Shown here piece after piece: positions 1 to 4,846 of a DNA stretch of 5,523 nucleotides. Source of the DNA: DASUME01 sp041179425 (lineage in GTDB: Bacteria; Myxococcota_A; Polyangia; Polyangiales; DASUME01); contig JBEGTL010000562.1 of NCBI GenBank assembly GCA_041179425.1, positions 1-5,523 of the forward strand. The letters run 5' to 3'. The translations under genes and the position numbers were made by a program. Position 1 is the first letter of the stretch. Each line of letters begins with the position of its first letter. A model generated the notes under the pieces. The model was not told the origin of the DNA and made no database searches. It saw only the letters and a program-made list of their open reading frames with translations.

Positions 1-1
1 A

Positions 2-631
2 ACCGATGGTACAGAAGTCCAGCGGGACGCGGCTGAGCTCGGCCCAACGCGCGCGGTGACCGCTGCCGTTCTTGCCCCGGCCAACGTGTCGATCGTGGGC
101 GAGCGCGCGCACGTTCGTCGCGCGGTCCAGAATGGAGCGGAGCTGTCGACCGGCGATCACCTCTGGTTTCAGGTCGAGGTCGAAGAGCCTTTGTTCGTGT
201 ACCTCGTGTCCATCTCCGAGGGCGGACAAAGTAAGGTGCTCTATCCCGAGCAAGGCGAGCTCCCGGCATCTCCCGGCAAGCGTCAGCGCGTGCCGACCGG
301 TCGCGGCTTCTTCGAGGTCGACAAAGAGCTCGGCGTCGAGCGCATCCTGCTGCTGACGACCAGCGCTCCGCTCGCGCCCGACCGCCGTGAGCTACCGCTG
401 TTGCTGGCAGACCTCGCGCAAGAGGGTGGCTGGCCAAGCGACTGGCCCTCACCGATCACACCGAACGCCGTTCTTGCGGCGCGCGCGGACACACGCCCTG
501 GGGAGCGCGCGACGCAGGCACGCGTAGAGACGCGCGGTCTCGTGCTCGCGCCTGCCGAGGACCCCAAGCGTCAGACGAGCGCGCCCGTGCTGGTGACGGC
601 CGAGTTCATCAGCCTGGACCACCTCCGCTAA
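2..631 (+). CDS. DUF4384 domain protein, 3' portion (5' end outside the window)
   Basis: The reading frame is open from the left edge to TAA at 629-631 and gives 209 residues. A GTG at 56 could serve as a start but has no Shine-Dalgarno sequence before it, and the frame continues upstream without a stop, so I read this as the C-terminal part of a longer protein. Residues about 46-123 of the visible part fit the DUF4384 pattern: a GAELSTGDHLWFQVEVEEP strand region, FVYLVSI, then VLYPEQGE, a VPTGRGFF segment and a closing GVERILLLTTSAPL. DUF4384 is known as a small beta-rich domain, often placed C-terminal to other modules in bacterial envelope or signalling proteins; its biochemical role is not established. 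The last 80 or so residues are Arg/Ala/Pro-rich and end in a short beta-like segment (APVLVTAEFISLDHLR). Any signal peptide or catalytic module would lie off the window. The domain call is fairly confident; a function cannot be given. Confidence 0.8.
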   Translation, partial: TDGTEVQRDAAELGPTRAVTAAVLAPANVSIVGERAHVRRAVQNGAELSTGDHLWFQVEVEEPLFVYLVSISEGGQSKVLYPEQGELPASPGKRQRVPTGRGFFEVDKELGVERILLLTTSAPLAPDRRELPLLLADLAQEGGWPSDWPSPITPNAVLAARADTRPGERATQARVETRGLVLAPAEDPKRQTSAPVLVTAEFISLDHLR

Positions 632-640
632 CGACGGCGA

Positions 641-687
641 GGACAGTCCGCGAACTGTTCGAACAGAAGCGAAGACTGTTCGGAGAG
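641..687. promoter_or_regulatory. Tandem and inverted CTGTTCG operator-like array
   Basis: A perfect 12-bp palindrome CTGTTCGAACAG lies at 655-666. A second CTGTTCG starts at 676, exactly 21 bp (two helical turns) after the first. Both copies follow a GCGAA, so 650-666 and 669-687 read as an imperfect tandem repeat. In addition GGACAGTC (641-648) can pair with GACTGTTC (674-681), with one G.U, enclosing the palindrome concentrically. The array begins 10 bp after the DUF4384 stop and ends 168 bp before the lipoprotein start. A dimeric repressor or activator site is the simplest reading. A transcript hairpin ending the upstream gene is an alternative, although no T-run follows. The half-site GTTC/GAAC recalls some LexA boxes, but the spacing matches no consensus I can name safely. 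Confidence 0.4.
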
Positions 688-855
688 CCTCCCGCCGTGC
701 GTACGCAGCCGGCGAGATGCAGCAAACTCCCGCAAATTCCGCACTTCGAGCGCGCCCGGCCGGATGGTACGGCGGTTGCTGAGGGCCTCGGTACACGACG
801 CACGACACGCCTTCCGCGTGGCTCCCCGTGCTCGTCAACCCATGAGCTCGCCGCC

Positions 856-2505
856 ATGGCCTGTCGTTCCGCAGTCTACTTCATGCTTTCAGTCGGCATC
901 GTGCTCTCTCCCGCGTGCAGCGACGGGACAGACTCTGTGGGCGACAGTGGCCTGCCCAGCTCGGTGGGCGACGCGACCCCCGGCGCGACCAAGCCCCTCG
1001 AAGGCGGAGTGGCTTCGTCCTTCGATGCAAGCGTGGGCCGAGGCACGACGTCGAGCGACGGCTCCCTCCCCAACGCGAACGGTCGGCAAGATGCTGCTGC
1101 AGCGGACGCGTCCGTACCACTCGAACCTCAGGTCTTGAGTAAGGAGTGCGGACTGGCGACGGGGGGACCCGATCTGCGCACCCGCGACGGCAAGCACGTG
1201 CTGGTGACTTGCCCCTCCGGTCTGAGCCTTCTTGCGTTGGATGGGACGTCGCTCGTGACACTTGTTCCCAAGGCCAGCATCCCGAGCGGCGGCTTCTCCA
1301 ACCTGTGGCTCAGCGACACGAGTCTCCTCTACTTCGGGGCCAACCAGCTGGTGCGCGTCCCTCTCGCGGGTGGCGAGCGGACGACCCGTGCCATCGATAT
1401 CAACGGCAAGCTCGCCCTGACGAAGGCGCGTTCGGTCGCGGTGTTTCAGCGGACCTCCTCGAATGGCTCGCAGCCGATTCCGACCTCTGCGATCGATACG
1501 GAGGGAGCGGCCCCAGAGCGTGAGCTGACAAAGGCGCACTTCGCGGGCTTCACGCTCACTGGTGACGACTCGCGGGTGCTCTTCATGCCGGGCGGTCTTG
1601 GCGTGAGTAGTGTGTCGCTTGCGGGCGGCAACGTCTTGAGTCTGGGCGAACCTGGAAGCCTGGAGATGGCGCTCCCGGACCACAGCGGCAGCCGCGTCGC
1701 CTTCAATGACTTCGCAATAGACCGACTGGTCGTCACCACGGTGGACGGGAGCTCCAAAGTTACGCTGCCAGACCTCGTCCCGAGCTGCGGCGGCGGCAGC
1801 CCGGTCGCGTTTCTGGCCGATGACTCTGGACTGCTTGCGCGCTGCAACACGCAGCTGCAGCTGATTCCGTTCGACGGCCCGCCTCTCCCGCAAGGCCCCG
1901 TGGAAATGTCTGCCACGTTCGTTGGCTTTGGTCCCGGCCGCAACACGCTGCGCCTTCAGGAGAAGGACCGGCAGAGCAGTCCAGACTTGTCGTTGTGGAC
2001 GCCGACCAAGGACGTTCTGCTCGGCACGCTGGCGCGCTGCGGCACGCCCACGCTGGCTCTCGCGTCGGACGCAAGACGGGCAGCCTTCATCGACGTGCTG
2101 GGGCACCTGAGTCTCGTCGACCTGACGACCGGCGATGTGACCGCAATCGTGCGCGACCTCGTGCCTGCAGGCAGTACTTGCCGTGCGCAGCTGCGTTGGC
2201 TTCCAGACAACACGAGTCTGTTGGTCACAGCGTGCAAAGACTACTGCGAGACGTTCAGGCTCGGGACCGACGGCGCTCGCACGGGAACGCTGGGGCGAAC
2301 GACCGTGTCGATGCCCACGTTCTCTCCAGACGGTCGCTACATCGTCCTGGGCACGAGCAGCGGGAGCTTCGAGTTTCGCTCGGTGGAGACTGGCGCGCGC
2401 GTGCTCGAGGCGGGCAACCACATGTGGCTCGGCGGCAATCGGCTGCTTTATACGCAGACGGTCAACTACAGCACGAACAGCCTGAGCGTGGTCGCGCTGC
2501 CGTGA
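856..2505 (+). CDS. Lipoprotein with TolB/WD40-like beta-propeller
   Basis: This is a 549-residue predicted envelope lipoprotein. ATG 856 is chosen over the in-frame GTG at 697 because it places a short charged n-region (Arg4) before a hydrophobic stretch and a lipobox-like LSPAC with the lipid cysteine at residue 21. The Ser at -3 is not ideal. The ribosome site is weak (GAG about 10 nt upstream). Residues 22-93 are a low-complexity Gly/Ser/Asp/Ala linker that would hold the body away from the membrane. From about residue 100 the protein is repetitive, with blade-like motifs TGDDSRVLF (235), PDHSGSRVAF (274), ADDSGLLAR (321), ASDARRAAF (403), LPDNTSLLV (449) and SPDGRYIVL (490). These resemble PD40/TolB propeller repeats, suggesting six or seven blades. 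Eight cysteines lie beyond the lipid Cys (98, 119, 311, 330, 395, 442, 460, 464) and could form disulfides outside the cytoplasm. No catalytic motif is seen, so a scaffold or binding role is inferred. The next lipoprotein gene follows after 75 bp. Confidence 0.85.
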   Translation: MACRSAVYFMLSVGIVLSPACSDGTDSVGDSGLPSSVGDATPGATKPLEGGVASSFDASVGRGTTSSDGSLPNANGRQDAAAADASVPLEPQVLSKECGLATGGPDLRTRDGKHVLVTCPSGLSLLALDGTSLVTLVPKASIPSGGFSNLWLSDTSLLYFGANQLVRVPLAGGERTTRAIDINGKLALTKARSVAVFQRTSSNGSQPIPTSAIDTEGAAPERELTKAHFAGFTLTGDDSRVLFMPGGLGVSSVSLAGGNVLSLGEPGSLEMALPDHSGSRVAFNDFAIDRLVVTTVDGSSKVTLPDLVPSCGGGSPVAFLADDSGLLARCNTQLQLIPFDGPPLPQGPVEMSATFVGFGPGRNTLRLQEKDRQSSPDLSLWTPTKDVLLGTLARCGTPTLALASDARRAAFIDVLGHLSLVDLTTGDVTAIVRDLVPAGSTCRAQLRWLPDNTSLLVTACKDYCETFRLGTDGARTGTLGRTTVSMPTFSPDGRYIVLGTSSGSFEFRSVETGARVLEAGNHMWLGGNRLLYTQTVNYSTNSLSVVALP

Positions 2506-2567
2506 TGAACGAGGCAGCAGAAGCAGTGACCTACAACATGCGGCGCGGCTTCCTGTCGCCGCCAGTC

Positions 2568-2575
2568 AAAGGTGG
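2568..2575 (+). promoter_or_regulatory. Ribosome binding site of the second lipoprotein gene
   Basis: AAAGGTGG ends 5 nt before ATG 2581. It overlaps the alternative in-frame GTG at 2572, so that GTG is unlikely to be used and the ATG is favoured. Confidence 0.55.
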
Positions 2576-2580
2576 ATCCC

Positions 2581-3324
2581 ATGATCGTCCGTATGGTCGC
2601 GTTGGCGTTGGCGCTTTGTGTGAGTGGTTGTCTGCGTGCGGGATCGGTAAGACCGCCGTCGCGACCCATCACGGTCTATCGAGATGCAGATGCGCTCGCT
2701 GCCTCGGACAAGCTCGTCGTCATGAGCTCGTACTACCGAGCGCGTTCGATGGACATCTTTCGCGCAGAGACGGTCGCGCATAACGACATCCTGCGGCAAG
2801 CGGATGCCGACCAGAAAAGTGCTGTCTACCTCCACTGGGTCGGCAAACGACAAGAGGCCCACATCGCTGGCACGGCTCTGTTTGCGATCGTCGAAGCCTA
2901 CTCGGTCGAGCTCGTGGAGCCGACGGTCGAGAACGTTCGCGCGGTGCTCGAGAAACTCAGCTCGAGACACCGGGTCGAGTCCATGTCCGCACTGCAGCAC
3001 GCCCGCGCCGCCAATATGAAGGAGCTCAGTCCGCTCCTCTTGGCCTACGTCAAAAACCCACTGGCAGCCAATGCCGGTGACGAGGGACAAGACCTGTTTC
3101 GGGACCGGCTCGTCGCGCAGGCTCTGGGTGTCTACCGCATCCTGAACAAGGACGAGGGGCGCGAGGAGCTCGTCCGCGTGATGAAGTTCCACAGTCTGGA
3201 CTCCGCCCGTCTCCACGCGGGCCTCGAGCTGCTGCAGCTGGGCGCGCGCGCCGATGTCGAGAGCGCCTTGCAGGACGAGAAGTCCGACTTCGTCGCACGC
3301 TATCTCAAGCAGGCGCTGCTGTGA
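2581..3324 (+). CDS. Small alpha-helical lipoprotein, family not recognised
   Basis: This is a 247-residue predicted lipoprotein. MIVRMVALALALCVSGC gives a textbook signal: Arg4, a hydrophobic core and lipobox VSGC with the lipid cysteine at residue 17. The start is ATG 2581 rather than the in-frame GTG at 2572, because AAAGGTGG lies just upstream of the ATG and the shorter form has the tighter signal peptide. After a Pro/Arg-rich linker (residues 18-32) the protein appears almost wholly helical, with amphipathic segments at about 60-75, 92-110, 114-128, 133-157, 172-189, 194-203, 207-220 and 224-246. The pattern, ending in ADVESALQDEKSDFVARYL, looks like HEAT/ARM-type helical hairpins, but no family signature is recognised and no catalytic motif is visible. 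It follows the propeller lipoprotein in the same direction with no clear terminator between them, so the two are probably co-transcribed and may act in one envelope complex; this is inference. Confidence 0.8.
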   Translation: MIVRMVALALALCVSGCLRAGSVRPPSRPITVYRDADALAASDKLVVMSSYYRARSMDIFRAETVAHNDILRQADADQKSAVYLHWVGKRQEAHIAGTALFAIVEAYSVELVEPTVENVRAVLEKLSSRHRVESMSALQHARAANMKELSPLLLAYVKNPLAANAGDEGQDLFRDRLVAQALGVYRILNKDEGREELVRVMKFHSLDSARLHAGLELLQLGARADVESALQDEKSDFVARYLKQALL

Positions 3325-3345
3325 GTCGGCCAACCCTCGCGCAGA

Positions 3346-3362
3346 GCCGTCGGACGGACGGC
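3346..3362. terminator. Weak hairpin between convergent genes
   Basis: GCCGTC (3346-3351) pairs with GACGGC (3357-3362) around a 5-nt loop, in the 51-bp space between the stop of the helical lipoprotein (+) and the stop of the small membrane protein (-). Position suits a bidirectional terminator, but the stem is short and no T-run follows directly on either strand. Confidence 0.25.
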
Positions 3363-3375
3363 GCGTAGCTCGCCT

Positions 3376-3630
3376 TTATGTCTTGTCTCCCCAGCGCCAG
3401 CGCGGCGGCGCGCCCTTCTTCCAGCAGATGACGACCAACGAGGTCACCAGCACTGCGTGGTAGCAGAACAAGAAGTACGTGCGCTCGGGCGAATGGAAGA
3501 AGGCGCTGCCTGCCGTGGCCAGCACCAGGAACCCAATCAAGACTGCCCATCCCTCCCAGCGGCGGGGGATACCCCAGCCCCAGCCGTAGCGTTTGGCCGG
3601 GAACCAGTACCGTTCGTTCTCCGAGGTCAT
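3376..3630 (-). CDS. Small two-helix, Trp-rich membrane protein
   Basis: This is an 84-residue predicted membrane protein. The start is ATG at 3630, reading leftward, because GGAGG lies 5 nt upstream (3636-3640). A 136-codon version starting at 3786 would run through the VOC promoter region and has a non-coding-like Arg/Pro-rich N-terminus. The N-terminal part (residues 8-27) is strikingly aromatic: YWFPAKRYGWGWGIPRRWEG. Two hydrophobic helices follow, about residues 27-46 and 51-70, joined by a short HSPER loop. The C-terminus is basic and Trp-containing (KKGAPPRWRWGDKT). With both tails rich in Lys/Arg, the positive-inside rule suggests that N and C termini are cytoplasmic. The compact aromatic-basic N-terminus looks like a conserved family feature, but I cannot name the family or give a function. 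It is convergent with the lipoprotein pair and divergent from the VOC gene, so it is probably transcribed alone. Confidence 0.75.
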   Translation of the reverse strand: MTSENERYWFPAKRYGWGWGIPRRWEGWAVLIGFLVLATAGSAFFHSPERTYFLFCYHAVLVTSLVVICWKKGAPPRWRWGDKT

Positions 3631-3634
3631 CAAT

Positions 3635-3640
3635 CCCTCC
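3635..3640 (-). promoter_or_regulatory. Ribosome binding site of the small membrane protein gene
   Basis: On the - strand this reads GGAGGG, 4-5 nt before the ATG at 3630. It decides the start in favour of the 84-residue product. Confidence 0.6.
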
Positions 3641-3723
3641 ACTCGATCTTGGATCTTTGGCGGCGGCGCGCCAGTCGTGAGAAGGGGTGTCCCTGCCCGA
3701 ACGTCGCGCGCGCCTACCGGGTT

Positions 3724-3765
3724 TCTCCTGTCGGAGATCGCGGTATGTTCGAGCAGACAAGGGGG
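3724..3765 (+). promoter_or_regulatory. VOC gene upstream region: inverted repeat, CTGTTCGAACAG-like site, Shine-Dalgarno
   Basis: The 140 bp between the divergent small membrane gene and the VOC gene must carry both promoters. On the VOC side there is a small inverted repeat, TCTCC-TGTC-GGAGA (3724-3737). TGTTCGAGCAG (3746-3756) matches 10 of 11 bases of the palindromic site at 656-666. AAGGGGG (3759-3765) lies 5 nt before ATG 3771 as a good ribosome site. No convincing -35/-10 pair is visible; TATGTT at 3744 is only a weak -10 candidate. Confidence 0.35.
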
Positions 3766-3770
3766 TCGCC

Positions 3771-4259
3771 ATGGAGCTCGCCTCACTCGCGCTCGACCAC
3801 GTCGCGCTGCCCATCTACGACGCCGCGGGTAGCTTGCGGTTTTACACCGAGGTGCTGGGGCTGCCGTTGTTGTCTGCCCATACAGGTGATGACTGGGGCG
3901 GCCGGCCGTGGCTCATGATGACCTTTGGTCTGGAGGACGGTCGACAGCTGGCGCTGTGCGCGCTGCGCGGCGCCGCGCGTCCGCCTGTGGCAGAGCTGCC
4001 GGCGGAGACGCATCACATCGGGTTCTCGGTGGCGTCCAGGGACGCGCTGGCGGCCTGGAAGCAGCGGCTGAACGAACACCAGGTGCGCGTCACGGAAGAA
4101 GACCATGGCACGCAGCTGTCGCTCTACTTCGAGGAGCCGAACGGCTACGTGCTCGAGCTGACTACGGTCTCGAGCGGTGCGGGTGCGCAAGCGAGTGAGG
4201 CGCGGGCTGTGGTGGCCGAGTGGACGCGGGGCGAACGCTCGAAGGACGTCGCGAAGTGA
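3771..4259 (+). CDS. VOC family protein (glyoxalase/bleomycin-resistance/dioxygenase fold)
   Basis: This is a 162-residue, probably cytoplasmic and metal-binding protein. ATG 3771 is chosen because AAGGGGG lies 5 nt upstream and the protein then starts directly with the first VOC strand; longer in-frame versions begin in the promoter region. The typical order of the two beta-alpha-beta-beta-beta modules is visible: LALDHVALPIYD (residues 6-17), a helix with LRFYTEVLGLPLL (22-34), a middle strand LMMTFGLEDG, then the second module from ETHHIGFSV (79-87) through a helix DALAAWKQRLNEH to LYFEEPNGYVLELTTV (118-133). The family metal triad is present as His10, His82 (or His81) and Glu129. About 30 charged residues follow the domain as a tail. 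VOC proteins include lactoylglutathione lyases, extradiol dioxygenases, epimerases and thiol transferases that inactivate fosfomycin; the substrate cannot be told from this sequence. It appears monocistronic, divergent from the small membrane gene. Confidence 0.88.
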   Translation: MELASLALDHVALPIYDAAGSLRFYTEVLGLPLLSAHTGDDWGGRPWLMMTFGLEDGRQLALCALRGAARPPVAELPAETHHIGFSVASRDALAAWKQRLNEHQVRVTEEDHGTQLSLYFEEPNGYVLELTTVSSGAGAQASEARAVVAEWTRGERSKDVAK

Positions 4260-4317
4260 CGGGCACGAACGGAGGGTTTGCGTCGATGGTGCCTCGATAT
4301 GCTCGTCCTGATGAGTC

Positions 4318-4341
4318 TCACCCTACGGGGTGACCGGTCAC
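4318..4341 (+). repeat. Overlapping hairpin and 12-bp palindrome
   Basis: TCACCC and GGGTGA form a 6-bp stem closed by a TACG loop, which in RNA is a UNCG-type tetraloop closed by C-G. The same GGGTGA arm also lies in the perfect palindrome GTGACCGGTCAC (4330-4341), so the two foldings exclude each other. A further GTGACC at 4422-4427 could pair with GGTCAC (4336-4341). Confidence 0.5.
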
Positions 4342-4386
4342 GGCGTCGCGAACTAAGTAAGGTTGTCTGATGTACTCTCCGTACGA

Positions 4387-4416
4387 GGTAGTGGGCGCCA
4401 ACACTCGCCAACTGCC
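4387..4416 (+). repeat. Imperfect hairpin with tandem CGCCAAC
   Basis: Positions 4387-4397 pair with 4406-4416 (10 of 11 positions, one of them G.U, one G/A mismatch) around an 8-nt loop. CGCCAAC is also directly repeated at 4396-4402 and 4406-4412, 10 bp apart, so the site has both a dyad and a one-turn direct repeat. Confidence 0.4.
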
Positions 4417-4491
4417 ATGCGGTGACCGAGTCGGTGCAGGGTCGGAGCCCGTCGGGTCAGCGCAACTCTCGTGATATTGCGGACATGCGGC

Positions 4492-4510
4492 GCCCGGGGT
4501 GCACCCGGGC
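4492..4510 (+). terminator. Strong GC hairpin upstream of the toxin-antitoxin operon
   Basis: GCCCGGG and CCCGGGC form a 7-bp all-GC stem around GTGCA. A TTTTT run lies at 4525-4529, 14 nt beyond the stem, too far for a classical intrinsic terminator. It may still stop or pause read-through from upstream, or be part of the operon control region. Confidence 0.3.
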
Positions 4511-4522
4511 TCAGGGCGAGGT

Positions 4523-4556
4523 AGTTTTTCCATGGTCAAGCATGGTATTCATGGGG
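4523..4556 (+). promoter_or_regulatory. Candidate promoter with CATGG iterons (putative antitoxin operator)
   Basis: CATGG occurs three times, at 4531, 4541 and 4550, i.e. 10 and 9 bp apart on one DNA face; the first two are CATGGT, and CCATGG (4530-4535) is itself palindromic. A weak promoter overlaps: TTTTT (4525-4529) as a -35 region and TATTCA (4546-4551) as -10. Ribbon-helix-helix antitoxins usually repress their own operon by binding short repeats of this kind over the promoter, and the antitoxin ATG follows at 4571. The operator role is inferred from position and spacing. Confidence 0.4.
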
Positions 4557-4560
4557 CCGC

Positions 4561-4565
4561 GGAGG
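4561..4565 (+). promoter_or_regulatory. Ribosome binding site of the antitoxin gene
   Basis: GGAGG lies 5 nt before ATG 4571. It decides this start over the in-frame GTG 4499 and ATG 4532, neither of which has a comparable site. Confidence 0.7.
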
Positions 4566-4570
4566 CGACT

Positions 4571-4846
4571 ATGAGCGAGCAATCCCAGATTTCGGCAACT
4601 ATCTCTGCAGCTACCAAGGAGAGGCTCGACCGTTTCACCGAAAGTCACGGGCTGAAGAAGAACTTCGTGGTGGAGCAGGCGTTGCTCTACTTCATGGAGG
4701 CCCGAACGGACCTTCCCGACGAGGCGTTGGTGCCAACCCGCCTGGTCTTGGACGACAAAGCGTTCGATCGTGTGGCGGCTTTACTCGATAGTCCGCCGGC
4801 ACCAACCAAGCTTCTGAGAGAACTGATGCGTGGCCAAGAGCGTTGA
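4571..4846 (+). CDS. Ribbon-helix-helix antitoxin with DUF1778/TacA-like C-terminus
   Basis: This is a 91-residue predicted antitoxin of a GNAT toxin-antitoxin pair. The N-terminal half fits a ribbon-helix-helix DNA-binding unit: a strand QISATIS (6-12), helix ATKERLDRFTESHG (14-27) and helix KKNFVVEQALLYFMEAR (29-45). The C-terminal half, TRLVLDDKAF then LLDSPPAPTKLLRELM (57-86), closely resembles the toxin-neutralising tail of DUF1778/TacA antitoxins, which carry a similar LDDxxF...LDxPPxP...L motif. The start is set by GGAGG 5 nt before ATG 4571. The toxin frame begins inside this gene, a 17-bp overlap that would couple translation. The known role of this family is to bind and mask the acetyltransferase and, with it, to repress the shared promoter; the CATGG iterons upstream are the likely target. 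Third codon positions are about 69% G or C by hand count, against about 83% in the VOC gene, pointing to separate ancestry. Confidence 0.85.
   Translation: MSEQSQISATISAATKERLDRFTESHGLKKNFVVEQALLYFMEARTDLPDEALVPTRLVLDDKAFDRVAALLDSPPAPTKLLRELMRGQER

Larger units (their letters stand above)
4260..4570. other. Gene-free, hairpin-rich stretch before the toxin-antitoxin operon
   Basis: No convincing coding region is seen in these 311 bp on either strand. The stretch is full of short dyads: TCACCC-TACG-GGGTGA (4318-4333), overlapped by the palindrome GTGACCGGTCAC (4330-4341); GTAC-TCTCC-GTAC (4372-4384); an imperfect 11-position stem at 4387-4416; CGCAA/TTGCG (4461-4465/4477-4481); and a 7-bp GC stem (4492-4510). 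GGTGACCG occurs twice (4329-4336, 4421-4428). It could hold the VOC terminator, the operon promoter, a boundary of the acquired module or an untranslated RNA. I cannot assign a known RNA family. Confidence 0.5.

Noticed and set aside
697..855. GTG 697 as the start of the propeller lipoprotein
   Set aside because: It adds 53 residues without any fold before a good lipoprotein signal, and would bury the lipobox inside the protein.
889..2421. 510-codon open frame on the - strand
   Set aside because: It is an antisense shadow of the propeller lipoprotein in GC-rich DNA; composition is Arg/Ala/His-rich without domains or a signal.
2540..2562. GCGGCG/CGCCGC hairpin between the two lipoprotein genes
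   Set aside because: Only 6 bp with an 11-nt loop and no T-run; not enough to call a terminator, so co-transcription is kept.
2505..2783. ATG overlapping the lipoprotein stop (TGATG), opening a 92-codon frame
   Set aside because: The frame runs through the ribosome site and signal peptide region of the next gene in another phase and has no protein-like pattern.
4308..4350. CTGATGAG followed by a stem, resembling a hammerhead ribozyme core
   Set aside because: After the stem II candidate the required GAAA is absent (CGGT instead, and only GCGAAC further on), and no matching stem I/III arms are seen.
4351..4365. AACTAAG...GTT, considered as an integron attC remnant near the toxin-antitoxin cassette
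   Set aside because: No matching outer R/L boxes or long imperfect stem, and no similar site on the far side of the module.
4425..4437. ACCGAGTCGGTGC, identical to the tail hairpin of the S. pyogenes tracrRNA/guide scaffold
   Set aside because: It is a short self-complementary string in GC-rich DNA; there is no cas gene, repeat array or anti-repeat nearby.
4436..4457. tRNA T-arm-like GGGTCGGAGCCC
   Set aside because: The loop lacks the TTCRA core, and no acceptor stem or anticodon arm can be placed around it.
4318..4539. 73-codon - strand frame in the gene-free stretch
   Set aside because: Pro/Gly/Thr/Ser-rich with scattered Cys, no ribosome site of note, and it overlaps the hairpins and iterons that look regulatory.
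4499..4570. Upstream in-frame starts for the antitoxin (GTG 4499, ATG 4532)
   Set aside because: Neither has a Shine-Dalgarno sequence, and both would translate through the iteron region; GGAGG before ATG 4571 is far better.
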